From: JAUIAI01 sp041396585
GTDB lineage: Bacteria; Pseudomonadota; Gammaproteobacteria; Burkholderiales; Burkholderiaceae_E
Assembly (NCBI GenBank): GCA_041396585.1
Contig: JAWKYG010000007.1
Coordinates: 198,791 to 262,790, forward strand
DNA: 64,000 nt
Reading direction: 5' to 3'
Shown: positions 1 through 8,186 of the stretch, one piece after another
Numbering within the stretch: position 1 is the stretch's first letter
Layout of the letters: every line of letters starts with the position of its first letter
Made by a program: the position numbers and the translations under genes
Notes under the pieces: model-generated
What the model was told of the DNA's origin: nothing
Databases searched by the model: none
What the model saw: only the letters and a program-made list of their open reading frames with translations

Positions 1-25
1 CCCGCTCCAGGACGGGGTCGGCGAA

Positions 26-337
26 TCAGCTGACCTTGGCCTCGTCGGTTCTGGAATCGCCCTTGTTGTCCTTCCAGGTGATCGAGACCGTATCGCCCTT
101 CTTGCCGCCCTTGACCTTGAAGGCGAGATAAGGGTTCTTGGCTACCGCCGGGCCCCAGTGGGCCTTCATGACCGGCTTACCATTCAGCGACGCAACCACC
201 TCGCTGATGAACCACGCAGGTACGATCTCGCCACTGCTGTTCTTACGCTGACCGGTTTCCATCTCGTGCGCCATCAGCACGCGGACATCGACGATGTCGT
301 CCTTGGCTTTGGCGCGAATGCGCATCGGGTCACCCAT
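26..337 (-). CDS. soxZ: SoxZ, sulfur-carrier complex subunit
   Basis: 103-residue protein, the usual SoxZ length. It opens with MRIRAKAKDDIVDVRVLMAH and holds the typical beta-sandwich segments (PAWFISEVVASLNGKPV, GDTVSITWKDNKGDSRTDEA). SoxZ pairs with SoxY in the periplasm to form the carrier on which thiosulfate sulfur is processed. It has no signal peptide, as expected for a subunit exported together with SoxY. The ATG at 337 follows a good AAAGGAG ribosome site. It is the last gene of the soxC-D-Y-Z run inside the window. The 25 bases beyond it hold no gene; soxA or soxX would be the expected next gene, off the left edge. Confidence 0.95.
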   Translation of the reverse strand: MGDPMRIRAKAKDDIVDVRVLMAHEMETGQRKNSSGEIVPAWFISEVVASLNGKPVMKAHWGPAVAKNPYLAFKVKGGKKGDTVSITWKDNKGDSRTDEAKVS

Positions 338-395
338 GATGCAACTCCTTTATTCGTAATCTCGTGTGAAGGTCGGTGGGCTGACTGGCCGGCGA

Positions 396-863
396 TCAGC
401 CGCCGCAGCCGCCCAGCGTGACCTTGACTTCCTTGGACGCCATGTAGAACTTGCCGTCGGCCTTGACGAGCGCGACGACGTCCGAGCTCTGCCCCATCTT
501 CACCCGCATGGTGACCTCGGGCAGCATCCCGTCCATGACCTCGTAGGCACCCGCCAATGCGGCCGGGTTCTTTTCGATCATGAGCGCCATCATCTCGGTC
601 TTGGGCAGATCACTGACGATGCCCATCGGCACGACCGCACCGTTCTCGGCGATATCGGGTGCGATCAGCTGGACCTTGTCGGACTTCTCGGCACCCGCCG
701 CGCCCAGAACCTCGAGCGCACCCTTCACACCTTTGGCCTTGAAGGCATCGGCAAATGTGGCAGCTTCGGCCGAACCTGGTTTGAGCATGCCGGCAGACAC
801 CAGTGCGGCGTACAGACCGCCGGCGCCGGCTACCTGGAGCACGGAACGCCTGGTTGTTTTCAT
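396..863 (-). CDS. soxY: SoxY, sulfur-carrier protein with terminal Cys
   Basis: 155-residue SoxY. The N-terminus is a twin-arginine signal (TTRRSVLQVAG, then a hydrophobic stretch and an Ala-rich cleavage region), so it is exported folded, carrying SoxZ with it. The C-terminus is the family hallmark GGCGG at residues 151-155; Cys153 is the residue to which sulfur intermediates are covalently bound. SoxYZ is handed between SoxAX, SoxB and SoxCD during thiosulfate oxidation. It lies 58 bases upstream of soxZ and about 140 bases downstream of soxD in one direction, consistent with a single operon. The reading frame is intact, unlike soxC and soxD. Confidence 0.95.
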   Translation of the reverse strand: MKTTRRSVLQVAGAGGLYAALVSAGMLKPGSAEAATFADAFKAKGVKGALEVLGAAGAEKSDKVQLIAPDIAENGAVVPMGIVSDLPKTEMMALMIEKNPAALAGAYEVMDGMLPEVTMRVKMGQSSDVVALVKADGKFYMASKEVKVTLGGCGG

Positions 864-1006
864 CGTAATTCCTCCTGGAGAGTAGTAAGTTTCGGCCCCC
901 GGTTACGATGCCCGGAAGTTGCCTGTTCAAGGCAGGTGACAGCCGCGCTGGCCCCGACCAGCCGCACAACGTTACCGTAATGCGAACTGAAGCACCAGCA
1001 CGGCGG

Positions 1007-2096
1007 TTACCGACCGAGAATCCATTTCACCAGACGCTTCGCGTCTTCGTCCGACACCAGCGGGTTCGCGGGCATAGGCACCGGCCCCCAGGTGCCTTGC
1101 GCGCCCTCGCGCACGCGCTTGACGAGTTTGTCGACCGCGTCGTCGGCCCCGGCATATTTCCTGGCCACCTCGACAAACGCCGGCCCAACCACCTTGTGAT
1201 CGATCGCGTGACAAGCCAGGCAGTTCGATTTCTCTGCCAATGACATCAGCTCGGGCGATTCCTGATCGGTCTTGCCGGCACCATCGGCGGCGATCACGGT
1301 TTGACCGGCCAGCTTGCGGGTCTCGTCCAGAGACTTGGGTGCGGGCTTGAGCGTATCGGCACCGCGCACGGCACCGACCACCCGGTTCTGCTCGGCCAGA
1401 TTTCCGTGAGCATTGCGGGCGTAATCGGGCAGGAAGGAACGAATGTCGATCCTCGGTTTCGCAGTTGGTCATGCAATCCGTGCCCTGGACATCGGGCTTG
1501 CCGTCGGTCTGCCACAGGCCGTTGTAGCTCACCTTGCCATTGCGATTGGGCAGACGCGCCTGCGCCTGGGCCATGGTATCGGGCGACAACACGAAGTCAT
1601 CGTCCACCACGCCGGCCATGTTCAGCAGATAGGCCAGAACCGCGAAGACCTCGTCGGCGCTCAGCGACTTCGGCGCATTCCAGGGCATCGCGCGATTGAT
1701 GTAATCCCAGAGCGTGGACACCTGCGACACCTTCATGAAGGTGGTGCGCTGCGGATAGTGCGGATCACGCAACGCGGCCACACGGCCGGTCTCGATGTCT
1801 TCGTCCGTGGTTCCGCCGATGATTGGCGTGAACACCTCGTTCGATTCGCCGAAGATGCCGTGACAGGAGGCGCACTTGCCCTCCCAGACTCCCATTCCGT
1901 CCTCGACGCTGCCCTTTCCCGCCGGCAGGCCTTTGAAGTCGGCGCGCACATCGATATCCCAGGCAGCGACCTCATCCGCAGTCGCGGTGCGGCCGAGACC
2001 GGCCCAGGGCTTGTCGTCAGCGACAGCCGTGGTCGCGATCGTCAGTGCGCTCACGAAGGCCAGAACGCTCAGGCCACGAGCGGCGCGCGCGGGCAT
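1007..2096 (-). CDS. soxD: SoxD, dihaem cytochrome c subunit of sulfur dehydrogenase (one frameshift)
   Basis: SoxD passes electrons from SoxC. The start at 2096 gives a clear Sec signal peptide (MPARAARGLSVLAFVSALTI, cleaved near AVADD). The N-terminal haem motif is CASCH and the C-terminal one CLACH. The first two thirds (to about 1450) and the last third lie in different frames. Joining them at about 1450 restores the family sequence, from DCMTNCETE to IDIRSFLPDYARNAHGNLAEQ. One base too many, or two missing, in GAGGATC explains the shift. With it repaired the protein is about 363 residues, normal for SoxD. The gene starts just downstream of the soxC stop, implying coupled expression. A sequencing indel is likelier than a real mutation, because both halves are fully conserved. 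Confidence 0.88.
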
Positions 2097-2106
2097 CGCG
2101 TTTTTC

Positions 2107-3449
2107 TCAGTAAACCTGAACATTGAACACCTCGCCGCTTTCGGACACCCGCCACGACTGAATCGCGTTGTTGTGATAGATCGATCGTGTGCCACGCACC
2201 GCGCGCAACTGGTTGATCTTCGGTTGCACATGACCGGTTTCGTCGATGGCCCGGCTCTGCAGAACCGCCGGGCTTCCGTCCCAGACCCAGTCGATGTTGA
2301 AGCGGGTCAGTGCCTTGCTCAGGGACGGGCCTTCGAGCCGCGCCTCACGCCAGTTGCGCCCGCCATCGAACGACACATCGACACGCTTGACCTTGCCCCG
2401 CCCGGACCAGGCCAGACCGGTCACGTTGTAATAGCCCTTGTCGAGCAGAAACTGGCCGCCAGAGGGTGTCGTGATCACCGATTTCACCTCCTGGATCGAG
2501 GTGAACTGCCGGTGCCGGCCATCGGGCATCAGATCGATGTAGTGGATGACCTCATCCTTGGTGTAGAACGGCTGATCGCCCACCTCGATGCGGCGCAGAT
2601 ACTTGACCCAGGACACGCCCTGCACGCCCGGCACCACCAGACGCAGCGGATAGCCGTTCTCCGGGCGCAGCATTTCACCGTTCATCGCCCAGGCGACGAT
2701 GACATCGTCCATCGCGTTCTCGATCGCGATCGTGCGGGTCATCGAGGAGCCATCCGCCCCTTCGGCGAGCACGTACTTGCCCTTGGCGAGATCGACACCA
2801 CACATATCGAGCAGGGTCGAGAGCTTCACCCCGGTGAATTCACAGCAAGACAACATGCCAGGCGAATACTGAACGGTCGGCACAGCGACCCGCCCCCACT
2901 CCATCCCGGTATTGGCACCACATTCGATGAAATGAATCCGCGATACGGCCGGCATCCGCAGCAGATCATCCATCGTGAACACGCGCGGCGCCTTGACCAG
3001 GCCGTTGATCATCAGCCGATGACCGCTCGGGTCATAGTCCCACCAGCCCTGGTGATGGCGCTCGAAATGCAGCCCATTGGGCGTGATGATGCCGAACAGG
3101 CCCTGCAGCGGGCAGAAACTGACCGACGCCGCGGCCACCTGGGTCAGACCGGGGCTCTGGCGGCGCTGCAGATTGCTTTCCCAGCGCGACGGCAGGCCAT
3201 AGCCGCGTGCGGCCACCGGCTGACCGAGCCCCTTGGTATGCGGTGGAAGCTCGAGAATGTTCGGATCGCCTTCGGCGGCGCGCGCTTCGCGCTGGCGGCC
3301 ACCTGCGCGGCCGTGGCGCCGGCACCCATCGCCAGGGCCTTGCCCATGAAGCTGCGGCGCGCCTGACGCGCGACCGCCATGTCGTCGGGGCCGAGGAAGT
3401 TTTCGGGAGCGGGCTTCACCCGCCCGGACATCTTTGGGTCAGTCAACAC
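2107..3449 (-). CDS. soxC: SoxC, molybdenum sulfur dehydrogenase subunit (one frameshift)
   Basis: SoxC is the sulfite-oxidase-fold molybdopterin subunit of SoxCD, which oxidises the SoxY-bound sulfane sulfur. A twin-arginine signal (RQARRSFMGKALAMGAGAT) lies in one frame and the mature protein in another. The junction, near 3290 in a GCGCGCC tract, would continue into AEGDPNILELPPHTKG and then the intact part beginning VAARGYGLPSRWESN. The molybdenum-ligand cysteine is in FIECGANTGMEWG; the dimerisation domain follows (VDVSFDGGRNWREA). Repaired length is about 447 residues. The start at 3449 (GTG, or TTG at 3446) follows AGGAG. The gene follows the ArsR-type regulator by 26 bases in the same direction. 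Confidence 0.9.
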
Positions 3450-3475
3450 ATTCTCCTGGCGGAGGGAGCGGATCA

Positions 3476-3925
3476 TTAGGCGCCTGCGCCGGGGCCGGCA
3501 TCGCCGGGCCCGGCCGCCTCACCGGTTTGCGCGACCGCAAAGTCACGGGCCAGCGAGCGAGCTTCGCTCGCCCCGCCCTCGCCCAACTCATGACGGGCGG
3601 CAAAGTGGACACAGGCTGTACGGCAGATTTCGATCAGTGTCTGATCGGACACCTTGTAAAGAATGAAATTCCCCGACTTTCGACGGTCGAGCACGCCGGC
3701 GCCATATAAGGTGCTCAAGTGACGGGAACATTGGTTTGAGCTGCGCCGGTCTCGCGCACGATCTGCGAGACCGATCTCTCCTCGGCGCAGATCGTGTGCA
3801 TGATCCGCAACCGCGTCGGGTCCGACAACAAGCTGGAAATAGCGCGCTACGCCTTCCAGCACCGGATCCAGCTCGTCCAGTTTCGTCTCCTGCCACCTGT
3901 GGCTCACGGCGGGACCGATGATCAA
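3476..3925 (-). CDS. soxR: ArsR-family regulator of the sox genes (two compensating indels)
   Basis: Winged-helix repressor of about 140 residues. As read, the DNA-binding helix region is nonsense between about 3727 and 3836. Reading that stretch in the next frame gives LSDPTRLRIMHTICAEERSV and SQIVRETGAAQTNV, a standard ArsR recognition region, flanked in the original frame by SRHLSTLYGAGVLDRRKSGN. So there is one extra T near 3836 (CTTGTTG for CTGTTG) and one missing base near 3727. It matches the SoxR type of ArsR repressor that controls sox operons. It lies directly upstream of soxC and divergent from a thioredoxin gene, with a palindromic AT-rich site between. The start is uncertain (TTG 3925 or GTG 3907). 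Confidence 0.8.
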   Translation of the reverse strand: MIIGPAVSHRWQETKLDELDPVLEGVARYFQLVVGPDAVADHAHDLRRGEIGLADRARDRRSSNQCSRHLSTLYGAGVLDRRKSGNFILYKVSDQTLIEICRTACVHFAARHELGEGGASEARSLARDFAVAQTGEAAGPGDAGPGAGA

Positions 3926-4033
3926 TGCACCGAACCCGCTCCCGGCAATCGCTCGATCCCGAGTGGATTCGAGATCTTCCCGCGAACGCCCTGCAGGGTC
4001 GACAATACCCTCGGGCGACGTTATTCATTACTA

Positions 4034-4051
4034 TATGCACATATGCGCATA
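4034..4051. promoter_or_regulatory. Palindromic site between soxR and soxS, possible SoxR operator
   Basis: The intergenic region is much more AT-rich than its surroundings. It contains TATGCGCATA (4042-4051), a perfect 10-base palindrome, overlapping a wider TATGC-N8-GCATA inverted repeat (4034-4051). ArsR-family repressors bind AT-rich inverted repeats in such divergent promoters, so this is the natural candidate operator. Assignment is by position and symmetry only. Confidence 0.4.
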
Positions 4052-4093
4052 CAGTCAAATGCATTTGGCCCGTTTCGGAGAAGCAGCGTGATC

Positions 4094-4756
4094 ATGTCAG
4101 CGGCAATACGGATCGGCGACCATGCCGTGACGGTGGGCGCCACGCTTGCCAGGCGGGTCGGTGCGGCCACTCGTGTTCGCGATGCTCACGGCATTGACGG
4201 TGCCGGTCGTATTGCCGGCGACGGCAAGCGCCGCCTCCCGCAGGATTTGGCTGCCAGCACCGCGGCGCGCCTGTCGCCGACCGAGCGAACGGCGGGGCTA
4301 CGTGGCGGAATCACACCCCTGCTCAAGCATATCGGCCAGCCGGCGCACGTGCGATCGTGCTGGTGTCGCTACCAAACTGCGCCTTTTGCGAACTGGTGCG
4401 CGAGCGCCAGCTGGGTCCGTTGCGTCGCGATGTGGCCTATGACGACGTGCCCGTCTTCGAAATCTCGATGGCCGACGCCGCGACCCTGCCCGAACTACCC
4501 GGCCCCTGGCACGCGCCCGGTTCTGAAAGGCCTGCAACGGTGCGCTGCCTGGCTGCGCGCGCAGGATATCCGGATGGCACCGACCGTGCTGTTCATGAAC
4601 AGCGCCGGCGAGCAGGCGCCACGGCTGGTGGGCTATGCCAGCGACGACTTCTACTGGGCCTACCTCAGCGAGCGCATCACAGAGCTGCGTGCCGCACCCG
4701 CCCCCCAACGCCGCGCAACCCCGTGCCCGACGCGGCGCAATCGCGGCGGTCAGTGA
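4094..4756 (+). pseudogene. SoxS-like periplasmic thioredoxin, frameshifted
   Basis: A thioredoxin-fold protein divergent from the sox regulator, as soxS is in soxRS loci. Three frames contribute. The first carries a hydrophobic signal (VRPLVFAMLTALTVPVVLPA, ending ATASA). The second has a helix region (DLAASTAARLSPTERT ... TPLLKHIGQPA). The third has the redox centre VSLPNCAFCELVRERQLGPL with a CxxC motif (Cys-Ala-Phe-Cys). The C-terminal half returns to the second frame (MAPTVLFMNSAGEQAPRLVG, DDFYWAYLSERI). The order is right for one protein of about 215 residues with at least three indels. The start is uncertain (GTG 4088 or ATG 4094). SoxS proteins keep sox proteins in the right thiol state; this role is inferred from context. 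The end overlaps the convergent DUF2863 gene by 7 bases. Confidence 0.6.
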
Positions 4757-5956
4757 AAGTGCCCGGGATCGGGCGAGACATCACCCGGCAACTCGGCGTG
4801 GACCACATCGCCCTTGTCGTTCGGATACATGGGCGCGCCGCAGTCCTCGCAGAACTCCGGCTCGTTGACGCTTGGCCAGACCGAGATATTCGTGATGCCC
4901 GCCTCGCGCAGGCATTGCCGGATGCGGGTCAGCGGCGGCGGGTCGTCCTGCTCGGACTCCGCGCCCAGCAATGGCCAGACCACCCCGTGCGCAACCTCTT
5001 CGCCATCGCGGTCGACACTCAGGCCGATCCGGTATTCGTCCACCCGCTCGAAGCCAAAACCGGCGACGATCGCGCGGATCTCGGTGGCCTCGATATCGAG
5101 CGCATGGGTGAGGTAGTGCACCGAGGCGCGAATGCCGTAGGGGCGCACCCGTCGGTCGGCCTCACGCATATTGATGTGATAGGCGTCAGGCAGCAGGCAT
5201 TCGAAACCGCATCCCGGCAGCAGCTGTTCGGCAACCGGCCGGGCATGCTCGACCCACTTCTCCAGTGCCTGAACCCGCCCGCCCTGTTCGCGCAGATCGG
5301 CGGGTCTGCCAGCGAAAGGCCGGCTCGCCGGGGCGCACGGCGACCGCGCCGATCAGGAACCGCGCATCGGCGAGCTTGTCGGCCGCCTCGGGCAGCTCTC
5401 GCTGGCCGCTGGGCGCACTCTCGCGCAGGGCCGCCGCCCCAAGACGACCGGTGAGGCGGCGCAGTTCGGCGTAGTCACGCGGCAGTTGATCGATGCTTAC
5501 CAGGCTCGGCATCAGATACAGGCGCGCGCCCGGCGCCACCACCACCATGCGCAGGGTCTCGACCAGGCTGTCGCGCAGCGCCCTGGGAATCGCGCCGGTG
5601 GGGATTGCGAAACGCGTCCAGGCCACCAGCGGCGCCGAGATCAGCAGCACCTGCCAGGGGCCGTCATCGCCCTCGATCAGCAGCGACTCGGAATGCTCCT
5701 CGACCGCCTCGATCAATGCGCCGTAGGAATCGGGATCGGTCTGATTGAGCCGCTCCAGCGCATCGTAGACCGGCTGCGCATGCCCATTGGCCAGCAGCCG
5801 CGCCAGCCGCTCCCCAAGCAACGAATCCCAGTAGCGGTCTTCCACCCGGCTGCCGGAATTGGCGATCCCCAACGCGGCCGTGACCAGGCGCTCGGCATCC
5901 GCGGACAGATGGCCGTTGCGATCACGCCCGCTTCGGGGCTGACGGCTTTCTTTCAT
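4750..5956 (-). CDS. DUF2863 family protein (one frameshift)
   Basis: Function unknown. The N-terminal two thirds (LSADAERLVTAALGIANSGS, RVEDRYWDSLLGERLARLLA, WQVLLISAPLVAWTRFAIPT) and the C-terminal third (YGIRASVHYLTHALDIEATE, FCEDCGAPMYPNDKGDVVHA) lie in two frames. They join near 5303, where the second frame continues as RPADLREQGGRVQALEKWVE. The repaired length, about 400 residues, fits DUF2863, a family I know mainly from Betaproteobacteria. The C-terminal CEDCGAPMYP looks like a small metal-binding knuckle. The ATG at 5956 follows a GGAG ribosome site. It is convergent with the SoxS-like gene. The evidence for the family is sequence resemblance recalled from memory. Confidence 0.72.
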
Positions 5957-6086
5957 GAAAACTCCAGATACTTCTCCGAAGTGTAGCAATCCGAACGCGT
6001 CACGTTGCCAGCGCCGATGCCGGTGCTCGAAAACCGTTGGCGCGCCGCCTACGGAATACCTTCGATAACCGGTCTATGATCATTCC

Positions 6087-7427
6087 ATGCAGCCAAGCAC
6101 AGTCCCCTTGCGGGCCATCCCGCGCCGGCAGTCTGAATCCCGCGCCAGGCGCCTGCTCTGGCCGGCGCTGGCCGTGGCCCTTGGCGTGGCAGCCTGCGGA
6201 GGCGGTGCTGAAGCACCTGCCTCGCCGGGCGCGACTGACAAGGTCTCGTATCTGATCGAGACCATGCGCAGTTGGTACCTCTGGAACACCCGCCTGCCTG
6301 ACCCGATAGACCCGGGTGCCTACACTGACGAGAATCAGGCACTGGACGCACTACGGGTCACTGAGGACCGATACAGCAATATCGCCGATGCGAGCGAGTA
6401 CCAGCGCTTCTACGGCGAAGGCAAGAGCGTTGCCTTTGGCATCCTCTATCGCGTTCGCACCGACGATCTTTTGCTGCTGATGGTTTCGCCGAACTCGCCC
6501 GGCCATGCGGCCGGTCTGCGTCGCAGTCAGCGGATTCTGGCGATAGACGGTGAGTCGATCACCTTGCTGCAGGCACAGAACCGACTCGACGCTGCCTTCG
6601 GCCCGGCCGAGCCCGGGATCATGCGTCGCTTCACGATCGCCGACGAGCTCGGCCAGCGCGATATCATAGTCACCAAGGCACTGTTCGATATCGCCTATGT
6701 GATCGCCGAAGGCCTGTTCGTTCGCGGCCAGCGACGCATTGGTTATGTGCACTTCTACTCGTTCGCCGATCCGGGAGTTGCCCCGTGGCAGGCCGCGCTC
6801 GATCGGCTGATCGCCGCCGGGGCACAGGATCTGATCGTCGATCTGCGCACCAACGGCGGCGGGCTGCTGGCCACGGCGGCAACCATCGGCTCCTCGCTGG
6901 GCGACATGGCCGGCAAGACCATGGCCACGCTGCGCTTCAATGATGCCCACAGCAGCTCGAACCGGGCCTATCTCTTTCGCGCCGACGAGCGCGGCAACCG
7001 GTTCGAACGCCTGGTCTGGCTCACCGATGCCAACACCTGTTCCGCGGCCGAGTCCTTGATTCTCGGTGTGGCTCCCTGGCGGCCCGCGACCAGGATCGGC
7101 GCGACCAGCTGCGGCAAGCCGGTCGGCTTCACCCCGAGCACCTTTCAGGACAAGGTGTTCAACATCGTGAGCTTCTCGCTCGAGAATGCGCTCGGTGTCA
7201 CCAACTATTTCACCGGACTGGCCCCGGATTGCACAGTTGCCGATGATGGGCGCGGCCAGTTCGGTGAGGCCGACGAAACACTGACCGCGGCGGCCCTGAG
7301 CTGGCTCGATACCGGCAGCTGCCCGGCGATTGCGCAGTCAGCCACGCCGAAGTCGGGATCGGGCGAACAAGCTCCTGCCAGCACCCGGCGAGGCGGCTGG
7401 CCTGACCCACCCACCATGATGCGTTGA
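6087..7427 (+). CDS. S41-family peptidase lipoprotein
   Basis: 446-residue C-terminal-processing-type protease. The signal ends in a lipobox (ALGVAAC, Cys37), so it is probably anchored to the outer membrane. An N-terminal segment (ETMRSWYLWNTRLP, residues 58-71) typical of this subgroup precedes a PDZ-like region (about 115-180, VSPNSPGHAAGLRRSQRILA). The peptidase domain shows DLRTNGGGLLATA, the nucleophile region NTCSAAES (Ser319) and the general-base lysine in CGKPVGF (Lys344). Likely role: cleavage of periplasmic or cell-wall-associated substrates; no specific substrate can be named. The arrangement resembles S41 lipoproteins common in Burkholderiales. It is transcribed alone, 130 bases from the divergent DUF2863 gene. 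Confidence 0.88.
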   Translation: MQPSTVPLRAIPRRQSESRARRLLWPALAVALGVAACGGGAEAPASPGATDKVSYLIETMRSWYLWNTRLPDPIDPGAYTDENQALDALRVTEDRYSNIADASEYQRFYGEGKSVAFGILYRVRTDDLLLLMVSPNSPGHAAGLRRSQRILAIDGESITLLQAQNRLDAAFGPAEPGIMRRFTIADELGQRDIIVTKALFDIAYVIAEGLFVRGQRRIGYVHFYSFADPGVAPWQAALDRLIAAGAQDLIVDLRTNGGGLLATAATIGSSLGDMAGKTMATLRFNDAHSSSNRAYLFRADERGNRFERLVWLTDANTCSAAESLILGVAPWRPATRIGATSCGKPVGFTPSTFQDKVFNIVSFSLENALGVTNYFTGLAPDCTVADDGRGQFGEADETLTAAALSWLDTGSCPAIAQSATPKSGSGEQAPASTRRGGWPDPPTMMR

Positions 7428-7475
7428 TCGGCCCGGCGCCGATCCGGCGCTGGTGCCCTCCGGCCCGAAGCGGCA

Positions 7476-8186
7476 TCAGCCGCTGATGGACTCGCGCTCC
7501 CAGAGCGAAGGCTGGCCGGTCTCCGCGGCGATATCGGCCAGCATGGCCGCATGTGCAGCCAGCGCGGCCGGCGAGTCGCTCAGACGGACCCCGCCTCGCG
7601 GTGGCCAGTCACCAAGCATCTCGCCGGAACCGCCATCGACGCCGCCCTGACCGGCGATCTCGAGGCTGTCCTGGCCCCGTGTCATGGCCAGATAGACATC
7701 GGCCAGCAACTCGGCATCGAGCAGGGCGCCATGCAGCGTACGATGGGCGTTCGAGATGCCGTAACGATCACAGAGCGCATCGAGCGAATTGCGGCGCCCC
7801 GGATGCAACTCGCGCGCCATCGCCAGGGTGTCGGTCACCGCGCCCACCACTGCGGCCATGCCGGGGCGCTTGAGCCGCAGCATTTCGGCATCGAGAAAGC
7901 CAATGTCGAATGGCGCATTGTGGATCAGCAGTTCGGCACCGGAAACGAACTCGATGAACTCCTCGGCGACATCGGCAAAGCGGGGCTTGTCGCGGAGCTG
8001 ATCCAGGGTGATGCCATGGACCGCGATCGCGCCCTCGTCGATATCGCGCTCGGGGTTGACGAAGCGATGCAGATTGCGCCCCGTCAGGCGTCGGTTGATC
8101 AACTCGACGCAGCCGATCTCGATAATGCGGTGACCATCGGACGCGGAAAGGCCCGTGGTCTCGGTATCGAGCACGATCTGTCTCAT
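7476..8186 (-). CDS. dnaQ: DNA polymerase III epsilon subunit (proofreading exonuclease)
   Basis: 236-residue 3'-5' exonuclease of the replicative polymerase. All three exonuclease motifs are present: Exo I DTETTG (residues 7-12, metal ligands Asp7 and Glu9), Exo II HNAPFDIGFLD, and the Exo III epsilon-type HGALLDAELLADVY. The C-terminal tail that contacts the alpha subunit follows. In many proteobacteria dnaQ is next to rnhA. Here the two are separated by an efflux pump, and dnaQ overlaps the pump gene by 4 bases (ATGA), which suggests it is translated from the same message. Confidence 0.95.
   Translation of the reverse strand: MRQIVLDTETTGLSASDGHRIIEIGCVELINRRLTGRNLHRFVNPERDIDEGAIAVHGITLDQLRDKPRFADVAEEFIEFVSGAELLIHNAPFDIGFLDAEMLRLKRPGMAAVVGAVTDTLAMARELHPGRRNSLDALCDRYGISNAHRTLHGALLDAELLADVYLAMTRGQDSLEIAGQGGVDGGSGEMLGDWPPRGGVRLSDSPAALAAHAAMLADIAAETGQPSLWERESISG

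Noticed and set aside
3727..3836. Programmed frameshifting in the ArsR-type regulator
   Set aside because: There is no slippery heptamer or stimulator, and two opposite single-base changes destroying the recognition helix are better explained by sequence error.
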